Source: SZAS-103 sp036496805 (GTDB lineage: Bacteria > Pseudomonadota > Gammaproteobacteria > Xanthomonadales > Xanthomonadaceae). Taken from it: a stretch of DNA of 64,000 nt. Positions within the stretch are counted from its first letter, which is position 1. Every line of letters begins with the position of its first letter. A model generated the notes under the pieces. The model had not been told where the DNA came from and ran no database searches. It saw nothing but the letters and a program-made list of their open reading frames with translations. The translations under genes and the position numbers were made by a program. Where the stretch lies: the NCBI GenBank assembly GCA_036496805.1, contig DASXKN010000029.1:124001-188000 (forward strand), given 5' to 3'. Positions 10,276 through 21,796 of the stretch are shown one piece after another.

Positions 10276-10333
10276 GGTGCTTTCCTCCGGTCGTGGGAAC
10301 CTGCTGTTCGACCGAGTCTGGCGCATGGCTGAC

Positions 10334-10371
10334 GATAGGTGAAATCGTTTGTAACGATAGTTTCCATAGGG
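10334..10371. promoter_or_regulatory. Probable OxyR binding site upstream of katG
   Basis: OxyR recognises ATAG-type tetramers on one face of the helix, with ATAG repeated every 22 bp (half-site ATAGxTxxxAxCTAT). Here ATAGGTGAAA begins at 10335 and ATAGTTTCCA at 10357, exactly 22 bp apart, and both keep the internal T and A. The CTAT partners are degenerate (CGTT, AGGG). The site is centred about 75 bases upstream of the katG start. Confidence 0.65.
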
Positions 10372-10501
10372 ATTGCATATCAGCACTCGCGACAGCGCCG
10401 CAGCGCACGGACCCTGCATCAGGCGATGAGCCCGGCGCGGGTCCGGTGCTGCGGGAGTCGGACTTCGTGTCGAATCGAAGCCGACGACAGCTGATGGATC
10501 G

Positions 10502-13150
10502 TCAGCCGGACGAGCCGGTGCCCTGGCGTTGCAACCCGACCAGCCGATAGAGCGCTTCCAGCGCCTGCTTGGGCGTGAGTTCGTCGGGATCGATCGCCGC
10601 CAGGGCATCGAGCGCGGCGGACGACGGTGCAAACAGGCCCATCTGCTGTGGAGCGTCGAGTGCTGGTGCGCTCATGCGCGAGGACTCGCCACGCGAGTGG
10701 CGTTCCAGTTCGGCCAGGCGCTTGCGCGCGCGTTGCAACACGGCCTTCGGCAATCCCGCCAGCGCGGCGACCTGCAGGCCGAAGCTGCGGTCGGCCGGGC
10801 CTTCCTTCACCGCGTGCATGAAGACCAGGGCATCGCCGTGTTCGACCGCGTCGAGGTGCACGTTGGCGATTCCGCTGGACGGTTCGGCGAGCGCGGTGAG
10901 TTCGAAATAGTGGGTCGCGAACAGGGTGAAGCAGCGGTTGCCCGCGGCGAGCTGGCGCGCGCAGGCGTCCGCGAGCGCGAGGCCGTCGTAGGTCGACGTG
11001 CCGCGGCCGATCTCGTCCATCAGCACCAGCGATCGTTCCGTCGCGTGGTGGAGGATGTAGCTGGTCTCGGTCATCTCGACCATGAAGGTCGACTGTCCGC
11101 GCGCGAGATCATCGCCGGCGCCGATGCGGGTGAGGATGCGGTCGATCGGGCCGATCTCCGCTTCCGCCGCCGGCACGAAGCTGCCGATGTGCGCGAGCAG
11201 CACGATCAGCGCGACCTGGCGCATGTAGGTGCTCTTGCCGCCCATGTTCGGGCCGGTGATGACGAGCAGGCGGCGGTCGCCGTCGAGGGCGACATCGTTC
11301 GGTTCGAAGGGCTCGTCGCGCACCGCCTCGACGACCGGATGGCGGCCGCGCGCGATGCGGATGCCCGGCGTCTCGACCAGGCGCGGCGCATTCCAGTCGA
11401 GCGCCTCGGCGCGTTCCGCAAAGGCCGCGAGCACGTCGATCTCGGACAGCGCGTCGGCGAGCCGGCGCAGCGGCGCGAGCTGCGCGTTGAGCGTCTCCAG
11501 CAGTTCCTCGTAGAGCGCCCGTTCGCGCTGCAGCGAACGTTCGCGCGCCGACAGCACCTTGTCCTCGAAGGACTTCAGTTCCTCGGTGATGTAGCGCTCG
11601 GCGCCGGTCAGGGTCTGCCGACGCGTGTAATGCACCGGCGCGCGCTCGGACTGGCCCTTGCTGATCTCGATGTAGTAGCCGTGCACGCGGTTGTAGCCGA
11701 CCTTGAGCGTGGCAATGCCGGTCGCGGCCTTCTCGCGTGCTTCGAGGTCGACGAGGAAACCGTCGGCGTTGGTGGACAGCGTGCGCAGTTCGTCCAGTTC
11801 GGCATCGTGGCCTCCGGCGATCACGCCGCCATCGCTCAGGCGCAATGCTGGTTGCAGGGCGATCGCGCGCGCCAGCAGGCGGGCGCATGCGCTGCTGGCG
11901 CCGGCTTCGTCATCGGCGAGTTCATTGCGCAAAATGTCGATACGCGGCGAATCGACGACCGCGAGTTCGCGGCGGATTTCCGGAAGCATCGCCAGCGCGT
12001 CGCGCAGCGTGGACAGGTCGCGCGGGCGCGCCGAACGCAGCGCGACGCGAGTGAGGATGCGTTCGACGTCGCCGAGCGCGCGGAAGCGTTCGCGCAGTGC
12101 CGCACCGGCGCGGCTGTCGATCAGGCCGCCCACTGCGTGATGGCGTTGCGCCAGCGTCTCGCGGTCGCGCAGCGGACGGTGCAGCCAGCGCCGCAGCAGG
12201 CGACCGCCCATCGGCGTGATCGTGCTGTCGAGCACGCCGAGCAGGGTGTGTTCGTTGCGTCCGTCGAAACGCGAATCGAGCTCGAGATGGCGGCGCGCGG
12301 CCGCGTTCATCGCCAGGCTGTCGTCGCCGGATTCGACCGCGATCGAGGACAGGTGCGGCAATTGCTGCTTCTGGGTTTCCTCGACATAGCCGAGCAGGGC
12401 GCCGGCGGCGCCAATCGCGAGAGGCGAGTCGGCGATGCCGAAAGCATCGAGGTCATGCACGCCGAAATGGTCGAGCAGCTTGCGGCGTCCCGAGTCGGCG
12501 TCGAACAGCCATGGCGCGCGCCGGCGCAGTCCGCTGCGCGCGAGGATCGCGTCGGGCCAGCCGTCCTCGTCGGGCAGCAGCAGTTCGGCCGGCTCCAGTC
12601 GCGCCAGTTCGGCGAGCAGGGCGTCGGCGTCGGCGGCTTCGTTGACGCGGAAACGACCGCCGGCCAGATCGGCCCACGCCAGTCCGTATCCCGAGCCTTT
12701 CGCGCCGCGGGCCACCGCCATCAGCAAGGTGTCGCGGCGATCTTCCAGCAGCGCCTCGTCAGTGACCGTGCCCGGGGTGACGATGCGCACGACCTTGCGC
12801 TCGACCAGCCCCTTCGCCAGCGCCGGATCGCCGATCTGCTCACAGATCGCCACCGATTCGCCCAACGCCACCAGCCGCGCGAGATAGCCTTCGTAGGCGT
12901 GGAAGGGCACGCCCGCCATCGGGATCGGCGCGCCGGCCGAAGCGCCGCGCTGGGTCAGGGTGATATCGAGCAGCCTGGCGGCCTTGCGCGCATCGTCGTA
13001 GAACAGCTCGTAGAAATCGCCCATGCGGAAGAACATCAGCACGTCGGGGTGCTGCGCCTTCGCGGCGAAGAACTGCTTCATCAGCGGGGTGTGCTCGGCG
13101 GCCTTGTCGGCGCCTGCGGCGATCGCGTCGCCCCGATCCTGGTTGGCCAC
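10502..13150 (-). CDS. mutS: DNA mismatch repair protein MutS
   Basis: MutS recognises mismatches and small loops and recruits MutL. The 882-aa protein has the mismatch-binding N-terminal domain (FFRMGDFYELFYDDA with the Phe-x-Glu style motif, then RGASAGAPIPMAGVPFHAYE). It also has the clamp and lever domains, Walker A TGPNMGGKSTYMRQ (~615), Walker B LVLMDEIGRGTST and a C-terminal helix-turn-helix/tetramer region. The start is GTG 13150 (VANQDRGD), which gives an E. coli-like lead into AEHTPLMKQF. The frame remains open to 13285 but that part overlaps the divergent gene's leader. Confidence 0.97.
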   Translation of the reverse strand: MANQDRGDAIAAGADKAAEHTPLMKQFFAAKAQHPDVLMFFRMGDFYELFYDDARKAARLLDITLTQRGASAGAPIPMAGVPFHAYEGYLARLVALGESVAICEQIGDPALAKGLVERKVVRIVTPGTVTDEALLEDRRDTLLMAVARGAKGSGYGLAWADLAGGRFRVNEAADADALLAELARLEPAELLLPDEDGWPDAILARSGLRRRAPWLFDADSGRRKLLDHFGVHDLDAFGIADSPLAIGAAGALLGYVEETQKQQLPHLSSIAVESGDDSLAMNAAARRHLELDSRFDGRNEHTLLGVLDSTITPMGGRLLRRWLHRPLRDRETLAQRHHAVGGLIDSRAGAALRERFRALGDVERILTRVALRSARPRDLSTLRDALAMLPEIRRELAVVDSPRIDILRNELADDEAGASSACARLLARAIALQPALRLSDGGVIAGGHDAELDELRTLSTNADGFLVDLEAREKAATGIATLKVGYNRVHGYYIEISKGQSERAPVHYTRRQTLTGAERYITEELKSFEDKVLSARERSLQRERALYEELLETLNAQLAPLRRLADALSEIDVLAAFAERAEALDWNAPRLVETPGIRIARGRHPVVEAVRDEPFEPNDVALDGDRRLLVITGPNMGGKSTYMRQVALIVLLAHIGSFVPAAEAEIGPIDRILTRIGAGDDLARGQSTFMVEMTETSYILHHATERSLVLMDEIGRGTSTYDGLALADACARQLAAGNRCFTLFATHYFELTALAEPSSGIANVHLDAVEHGDALVFMHAVKEGPADRSFGLQVAALAGLPKAVLQRARKRLAELERHSRGESSRMSAPALDAPQQMGLFAPSSAALDALAAIDPDELTPKQALEALYRLVGLQRQGTGSSG

Positions 13151-13283
13151 TTTCCGACTCGATTCCTGCTGTCGCCGATGGCCTTCATTGTGCCGGAAAG
13201 GACCGGTCGACGCCTGCGACAGCGGCGTCCCGGCATGGCAGGATGCAGGCTTCGGAATCCGGCGCGGCACGGGGAGCTGGGGC

Positions 13284-14174
13284 ATGACGGAAACGAGCGC
13301 GCGCGCGCCTCAAGTCGAGGCCTTCTTCGACAAGGAGACGGGCACGTTCACCTACGTGGTGTACGACGCGGACGGCGGCGCGGCGGCCATCATCGATCCC
13401 GTGCTCGACTACGACGCGGCCGCCGCACGCACCTCGATGAAGTCGGCTGATGCGGTGCTCGCCTTCGTGGCGGCACATGGCCTGCATGTCGAATGGATCC
13501 TGGAGACGCATGCCCACGCCGATCACCTGAGTGCCGGCGCCTGCCTGCGCGACAGGACGGGCGCGCGACTCGCGATCGGGCGCGGCATCGTGGACGTGCA
13601 GCGGCATTTCAAGGACGTGTTCGGACTGGGCGAGGAGTTCGTCCCCGACGGTCGCCAGTTCGACCGCCTCTTCGACGACGGTGACACATTCCGCATCGGC
13701 GCGCTGGAAGCGCGCGTGCTGGCGACGCCGGGCCACACCGGCGACAGCCTGACCTACGTGATCGGCGACGCGGCCTTCGTCGGCGATACCGTGTTCGCGC
13801 CGGACATCGGCACCGCGCGCTGCGACTTCCCGGGTGGCGATGCGGCGCGGCTGTACGGCTCGATCCGCGGCATCCTCGCATTGCCGGAGGACACACGCCT
13901 GTTCCTCTGCCACGACTATCCGCCAGCCTCACGCGCCGCGATCGCGCAGACCACGATCGCGATGCAGGAGCAGGACAACATCCACATCGGCCACGGCGCA
14001 ACGGAAGATGCTTTCGTCGCCATGCGCCACGCGCGCGATGCCACCCTCGCGGTACCACGCCTGCTGCTGCCCGCCCTGCAGGTGAACATTCGCGGCGGCC
14101 GGCTTCCTGATCCGGACGCGAACGGCATCGCCTACCTGAGGCTGCCGGTCGACGTGCTCGGAAAGAAGCCGTAA
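13284..14174 (+). CDS. Metallo-beta-lactamase-fold hydrolase, persulfide dioxygenase-like
   Basis: The 296-aa protein has ETHAHADHLSAGACL (~74), TPGHTGDSLTY (~152), GDTVFAPDIGTARCDFPGGD and FLCHDYPP. This set of metal ligands and surrounding residues matches the ETHE1/Blh group, which oxidises glutathione persulfide in sulfide detoxification. The C-terminal third (HGATEDAFVAMRHARD, PRLLLPALQVNIRGG) is also typical of the bacterial Blh branch. The start ATG 13284 is preceded by GGGGAG at good spacing. It is divergent from mutS, with a 133-bp shared upstream region. No BigR-like repressor or sulfide genes are adjacent. Confidence 0.87.
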   Translation: MTETSARAPQVEAFFDKETGTFTYVVYDADGGAAAIIDPVLDYDAAAARTSMKSADAVLAFVAAHGLHVEWILETHAHADHLSAGACLRDRTGARLAIGRGIVDVQRHFKDVFGLGEEFVPDGRQFDRLFDDGDTFRIGALEARVLATPGHTGDSLTYVIGDAAFVGDTVFAPDIGTARCDFPGGDAARLYGSIRGILALPEDTRLFLCHDYPPASRAAIAQTTIAMQEQDNIHIGHGATEDAFVAMRHARDATLAVPRLLLPALQVNIRGGRLPDPDANGIAYLRLPVDVLGKKP

Positions 14175-14201
14175 CGGACTGCACCCGTCATTACATACCG
14201 C

Positions 14202-14711
14202 ATGGACGAAACCACCCTTCCCGACGATGCCGCACTGCGTGACCTGGCCTTGCACGTGGCCGACGTATTGCGCGCGCAGCGCCTGATGCTGGTCACCGCC
14301 GAAAGCTGCACCGGCGGCTGGATCGCCAAGACCGCGACCGATCTCGGCGGCAGCTCCGACTGGTTCGACTGCGGCATCGTCGCCTACAGCTATGAGGCCA
14401 AGCAGGCCTTCCTCGGCGTGCGCCCGCAGACGCTGGAGACGCACGGCGCGGTGAGTCGCGAAACCGTGATCGAAATGGTTTCCGGCGCGCTCGTGCGTTC
14501 GGGCGCGGGCGTCGCGGTCGCGGTGACCGGCATCGCCGGACCGAGCGGCGGAACCGCGGACAAGCCGGTCGGCACGGTGTGGCTGGCGTGGAAGCGGCGC
14601 GGCGGTTACCCCACCGCGAAGGTCTTCCGTTTCGATGGCGACCGCGACGCGGTGCGGCGCCAGACCGTCGAGGCGGCCCTGAAAGGTGTATCGGAGCTGG
14701 TTGGCGGCTGA
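14202..14711 (+). CDS. pncC: Nicotinamide-nucleotide amidohydrolase PncC (CinA C-terminal family)
   Basis: PncC converts NMN, a by-product of NAD-dependent DNA ligase, to NaMN for NAD recycling. The 169-aa protein is the stand-alone amidase domain, with LVTAESCTGGWIA (~28-41; the Ser is catalytic), GIVAYSYEAKQAFLGV, VSRETVIEMVSGAL and VAVTGIAGPSGGTADKPVGT. The CinA N-terminal MoCF domain is absent. It lies directly upstream of lexA, a common arrangement next to recA in gammaproteobacteria. Confidence 0.95.
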   Translation: MDETTLPDDAALRDLALHVADVLRAQRLMLVTAESCTGGWIAKTATDLGGSSDWFDCGIVAYSYEAKQAFLGVRPQTLETHGAVSRETVIEMVSGALVRSGAGVAVAVTGIAGPSGGTADKPVGTVWLAWKRRGGYPTAKVFRFDGDRDAVRRQTVEAALKGVSELVGG

Positions 14712-14715
14712 TCGG

Positions 14716-14744
14716 TTGACGGAGACATGTGTTAGTAGTATTAC
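14716..14744 (+). promoter_or_regulatory. lexA promoter
   Basis: TTGACG (14716-14721) and TATTAC (14739-14744) are separated by 17 bp. The -10 lies inside the LexA palindrome. The predicted start at about 14751 is two bases before the lexA ATG, so the message is probably leaderless or nearly so. Confidence 0.6.
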
Positions 14745-14750
14745 TACTAA
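14732..14750. promoter_or_regulatory. LexA operator (SOS box)
   Basis: TTAGTAGTATTACTACTAA is a perfect palindrome (9-bp arms around one base). It matches the xanthomonad LexA recognition pattern TTAG-N6-TACTA rather than the E. coli CTGT-N8-ACAG box. It covers the -10 region, so LexA would repress its own gene directly. Confidence 0.92.
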
Positions 14751-14752
14751 CC

Positions 14753-15412
14753 ATGCCGCTGACCGACACCCAGAACGCCATCCTCGCCCTGATCGCCGAG
14801 CGCATCGACGTCGAGGGCATGCCGCCTTCGCAGACGGAGATCGCCAGGGCTTGCGGCTTCAAGGGCGTGCGCGCCGCGCAGTACCACCTCGAGGCGCTCG
14901 AAGCCGCCGGCGCGATCGAGCGTGTGCCCGGCCGCGCGCGCGGCATCCGCGTGTTGCAGGCACCGAAGCCGCCGCAGGCCGAGATCGCCTTCGCGCCGGC
15001 GAAAGCCGCCGAGCCCACTGACGACAACGCGCTGCGCGTGCCGCTGCTCGGCCAGGTCGCGGCCGGCTTGCCGATCGGCGCCGATATCGGTTCGGACGAC
15101 TACATCCTGCTCGATCGCGTGCTGTTCGCGCCCGCGCCCGATTACGTGCTGCGAGTGAAAGGCGATTCGATGCGCGACGAAGGCATCTTCGACGGCGACC
15201 TGATCGGGGTGCATCGCACCCGCGACGCGCGCTCCGGCCAGATCGTGGTCGCGCGCATCGGCGAGGAGATCACCGTCAAGCTGCTCAAGATCGGCAAGGA
15301 CGCGATCCGCCTGCTGCCGCGCAATCCCGACTACGAGCCCATCGTGGTCAGGCCCGATGAAGACTTCGCCATCGAGGGCCTGTATTGCGGCCTCGTGAGG
15401 CCGAACCGATAG
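14753..15412 (+). CDS. lexA: SOS repressor LexA
   Basis: LexA represses DNA-damage genes and self-cleaves when RecA filaments form. The 219-aa product has an N-terminal winged helix (MPPSQTEIARACGFKGVRAA, 23-42), a linker and an S24 peptidase domain. The Ala104-Gly105 cleavage site (QVAAGLP), Ser139 in VKGDSMRDEG and Lys176 in EITVKLLK form the autoproteolysis centre. The ATG 14753 start follows the operator by two bases; an upstream in-frame GTG/ATG frame (14729) would place the operator inside the gene. No Shine-Dalgarno sequence is seen, consistent with a leaderless message. Confidence 0.97.
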   Translation: MPLTDTQNAILALIAERIDVEGMPPSQTEIARACGFKGVRAAQYHLEALEAAGAIERVPGRARGIRVLQAPKPPQAEIAFAPAKAAEPTDDNALRVPLLGQVAAGLPIGADIGSDDYILLDRVLFAPAPDYVLRVKGDSMRDEGIFDGDLIGVHRTRDARSGQIVVARIGEEITVKLLKIGKDAIRLLPRNPDYEPIVVRPDEDFAIEGLYCGLVRPNR

Positions 15413-15459
15413 GCATTCAAGGACAACCCGTCGCGAATGCGACATTTGTGGAGTGTGTG

Positions 15460-15588
15460 ATGGCAACGCGAAAGATCGGTAGGGATGCAGGGACCGGCAA
15501 ATTCGAGACGGTCAAGGCTGCTCGGCAAGACAAGAAGGGGGCCATCGTCCAGACGATCAAGATCCCGTCGAAGAAACCGAAGAAGTGA
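15460..15588 (+). CDS. Conserved small basic protein between lexA and recA
   Basis: A 42-aa protein beginning MATRKIGRDAGTGKFETVKA and ending in a Lys-rich tail (IKIPSKKPKK). GGAG stands 8 bases before the ATG, and a strong hairpin follows the stop, so it looks like a real short gene. I recall short proteins with the K-IGRDA-TG-F-V core in other proteobacteria, without a known function. The position between the two main SOS genes, 47 bases after the lexA stop, suggests co-transcription with lexA and thus damage induction. This is inference. Confidence 0.72.
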   Translation: MATRKIGRDAGTGKFETVKAARQDKKGAIVQTIKIPSKKPKK

Positions 15589-15592
15589 AATC

Positions 15593-15626
15593 GATGCGGC
15601 CGCCTAGTTCAGGTGGCCGCATCTTT
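15593..15626 (+). terminator. Terminator after the small lexA-linked gene
   Basis: GATGCGGCCGCC (15593-15604) pairs with GGTGGCCGCATC (15612-15623) with one mismatch, followed by TTTC. It separates the lexA transcript from recA. Confidence 0.8.
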
Positions 15627-15629
15627 CAA

Positions 15630-15651
15630 CTTGTAGGGAGATTCCTACTAG
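15630..15651. promoter_or_regulatory. Imperfect inverted repeat in the recA upstream region
   Basis: CTTGTAGG (15630-15637) and CCTACTAG (15644-15651) are inverted with one mismatch and a 6-bp spacer. The half-site resembles the lexA operator half (TAGTAG/CTACTA), but the spacing differs and TTAG-N6-TACTA is not matched. It is therefore only a candidate SOS control site for recA. Confidence 0.35.
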
Positions 15652-15783
15652 GAGATGCGTCCTTGCCCTAAGGACTTGCGTTCCCTGATGAGAGATTCTT
15701 CGACTCGATGTACACAGACTCAGCTTTTGAGACGCGCACCCCCTAAGTTGCGCACACACACCAACGAACCCGAGGACATGACC

Positions 15784-16818
<1,035 letters not shown>

Positions 16819-16819
16819 C

Positions 16820-17239
16820 ATGTGGACGCATGAGCACAGCATCGAAACCTCGGCGACGCCCGAGCGCATCTGGAACCTGTTCGCTGACGTCGAGGGCTGG
16901 AAGGCGTGGAATGCCGGCATCGAGGACATCGCATTGCATGGACCTTTCGTGGCCGGCACGCGTTTCTTCATGCGGCCCCCGGGCGACGAGGGTTTCACCA
17001 GCACTCTGGTCCGCGTGGAGCCGGGGCAGGGCTTCACCGACGAAACCGTCATCGACGGCACGCGCGTACTCGTTCACCACGAGATCGGACGGACGCCGGC
17101 GGGCGACACCAGAATCACCTACAGGACCGAAATCACCGGGCCGGGCGCGGGCGAATTCGGACCGATGGTCACGGCCGATTTCCCGCAGGTACTCGAGGCC
17201 CTCAGGAACCTGGCGGAGCTGTCAACCCGGCCCGGATGA
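16820..17239 (+). CDS. SRPBCC-family (polyketide cyclase/dehydrase-like) protein
   Basis: The 139-aa product has the START-like helix-grip pattern: SIETSATPERIWNLFADVEG at the N-terminus, then WNAGIEDIALHGPFVAGTRF and a long C-terminal helix FPQVLEALRNLAELS. Members bind hydrophobic ligands, and most bacterial ones have no assigned function. GGAG lies upstream of the ATG, which starts 2 bases after the recA stop, and the stop overlaps the recX start. Insertion between recA and recX is unusual. A role in SOS is not implied by the sequence. Confidence 0.85.
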   Translation: MWTHEHSIETSATPERIWNLFADVEGWKAWNAGIEDIALHGPFVAGTRFFMRPPGDEGFTSTLVRVEPGQGFTDETVIDGTRVLVHHEIGRTPAGDTRITYRTEITGPGAGEFGPMVTADFPQVLEALRNLAELSTRPG

Positions 17240-17751
17240 GCAGGGTGCCGGCGAGCGACAACGCGGGTCGAAGGCGTGACGGGCCGACACCGACCCAGCG
17301 CGCGTTGGGCCTGCTCACCCGCCGCGAGCACTCGCGCAAGGAACTGACCCGCAAGCTCGCCGTGCGCGGCGTCGAGAAGGATGAGGCGGTCGCGGCGATC
17401 GACAAGCTCGCCCAGGCCGGCTGGCAGGACGACACGCGCTTCGCCGCGAGCCTTGCGCGCACACGCGCCGCGACGGGCTTCGGGCCCGCCCGCATCCGTG
17501 CCGAGCTCGGCATGCACGGGCTGGGCGCCGAACAGGTCGCCGCAGCGCTCGCGGCCTGCGAAACGGATTGGGCGCAGGCCGCGCGTGAACTCATCGCGCG
17601 CCGGTTCGCCTCGCTGTCGCCCAAGGACCCGAAGCAGCGGCGCAAGGCGATCGAGTTCCTGCTGCGTCGCGGGTTCGATCACGCCTGCGCTTTCGGGGCA
17701 GTGGGTGGACGCGGCGTTGCGTCTGAAGAGGATGACCCGGACCAGGACTGA
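17236..17751 (+). CDS. recX: Regulatory protein RecX
   Basis: RecX caps RecA filaments and limits recombinase activity. The 171-aa protein has three tandem three-helix modules: ALGLLTRREHSRKELTRKL, the family hallmark, then AGWQDDTRFAASLARTRA, and FLLRRGFDHACAFGAV at the end. Its ATG overlaps the previous stop (ATGA), so it is translationally coupled to the SRPBCC gene. This keeps the usual recA-recX linkage with one extra gene between. Confidence 0.93.
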   Translation: MSRVPASDNAGRRRDGPTPTQRALGLLTRREHSRKELTRKLAVRGVEKDEAVAAIDKLAQAGWQDDTRFAASLARTRAATGFGPARIRAELGMHGLGAEQVAAALAACETDWAQAARELIARRFASLSPKDPKQRRKAIEFLLRRGFDHACAFGAVGGRGVASEEDDPDQD

Positions 17752-17963
17752 GGTCGATCCAACGCCCTTTCCCAAGCTGCCAGAATCCATCCTCGAGGGT
17801 CGGCTCCATCCCGACCTGATACTCTTGGCCTCTGCGCCCCGCGCCCGCTTGCACGCTTCCGACCGCGACCCCCGTCCTGTCCGACACGGTTGTCCGACGC
17901 GATCGTCCGAAGCGGCGCGTATTGCCCGCGCCCCCGTTTCCATCGATTCCGCCACGAACCGCC

Positions 17964-20945
<2,982 letters not shown>

Positions 20946-21051
20946 GTCATCGGTCATGGTCCGGTCGCATTGCGCCTGGGCAAGGCGGCCGATACCATCG
21001 TAGTCGCGTACTGGTTGCAGCAGCAGCGGCTCCTGCAAGCCCGACGCGCAC

Positions 21052-21070
21052 CCCCGGATGGATGCCGGGG
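21052..21070 (+). promoter_or_regulatory. Leader hairpin with GGA loop at the csrA ribosome-binding site (candidate CsrA site)
   Basis: CCCCGG (21052-21057) pairs with CCGGGG (21065-21070) around the loop AUGGAUG, and the csrA Shine-Dalgarno AAGGAG (21071-21076) follows at once. A GGA in a hairpin loop plus a second GGA in the ribosome-binding site is the classic arrangement for CsrA translational repression. Autoregulation is inferred. Confidence 0.6.
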
Positions 21071-21082
21071 AAGGAGTAGGCG

Positions 21083-21313
21083 ATGTTGATCTTGACCCGA
21101 AGGGTTGGAGAGACCCTGATGATCGGCGACTCGGTGACGGTCACCGTGCTCGGCGTGAAGGGTAATCAGGTGCGGATCGGCATCACCGCACCCAAGGACG
21201 TGGCCGTGCATCGCGAGGAAATCTTCCAGCGCATCCACAAGGATGACGCCGGCGCGCCGACATCGGCCGACGCGTCCGCGGATGCCGCTGGAACGCATTC
21301 GACGAAGCCGTGA
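21083..21313 (+). CDS. csrA: Carbon storage regulator CsrA/RsmA
   Basis: CsrA is a small dimeric RNA-binding protein that represses or stabilises mRNAs by binding GGA hairpins. The 76-aa protein has MLILTRRVGETLMIGD, VTVTVLGVKGNQVRIGI and APKDVAVHREEIFQRI, including the RNA-contacting L4 and R44-type residues. A ~15-residue Ala/Asp-rich tail follows, common in xanthomonads. AAGGAG lies 6 bases before the ATG. It is downstream of alaS, the usual gammaproteobacterial order. Confidence 0.97.
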   Translation: MLILTRRVGETLMIGDSVTVTVLGVKGNQVRIGITAPKDVAVHREEIFQRIHKDDAGAPTSADASADAAGTHSTKP

Positions 21314-21375
21314 GGGGTTGCCCTCGCTGATCTGGCTGTGGAGATCGCGCCGCCCAGCGTCTGCTGGGCACGCTG

Positions 21376-21398
21376 AAGGCCCCGATTGGGGCCTTTTC
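21376..21398 (+). terminator. Rho-independent terminator of csrA
   Basis: AAGGCCCC (21376-21383), loop GATT and GGGGCCTT (21388-21395) form a perfect stem running into TTTTC. Confidence 0.88.
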
Positions 21399-21734
21399 GA
21401 TGACTGGGAGGCGGATTCACTCGCGCCATCCATGGCCTTAGTCCCTGGACCAGGTCCGGGGCAGGCTCTTCGGGCGGCTTCGTCGTGCTGATTGGCTACA
21501 GGCGGATCAGTCGAACGAAGGGACCTTCATCAACGATGAGGGATTGTTCGCCCCATCCATGGGGCTTACCCGCGCTGACGCGCGGGCCAGCCTTCGGCTG
21601 TCCAGATTTGTTCCAGACGAATTTGTCACTGCGCAGGCAGGATGCCGAAGCGAACATCGGTCGCGTAGCGGGCGATGGCCCGAAGGGCGCAGGCCGGGAC
21701 GGCCGGAGTCAACCGAGGGGTCGTATCGATGTCA
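21399..21734. other. Intergenic stretch without a recognisable gene
   Basis: Between the csrA terminator and the tRNA-Ser hairpin I see no supported gene. Short open frames here have no ribosome-binding site and read into the tRNA complement. Two small inverted repeats are visible: CCCCATCCATGGGG and CCCGCGCTGACGCGCGGG, around 21553-21590. Confidence 0.6.
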
Positions 21735-21796
21735 TCTCTCTCCGCCAGATACGCAAAAGGCCCCGGTGGGGGGCCTTTGCGTATCTGGCGGAGAGA
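21735..21796. repeat. Thirty-base inverted repeat copying the 3' end of tRNA-Ser
   Basis: The left arm 21735-21764 is the reverse complement of 21770-21796, with a single-base bulge in the A/T run. The right arm contains the last ~11 bases of the tRNA-Ser gene (21786-21796) plus its trailer, so the acceptor end and CCA are present a second time in inverted orientation. The central part, rich in GGCC then T on the minus strand, would serve as the tRNA terminator. Confidence 0.8.

Noticed and set aside
10529..13450. A 973-codon plus-strand frame antisense to mutS
   Set aside because: It covers mutS exactly in the opposite direction and has shadow-type composition. MutS motifs on the minus strand are complete.
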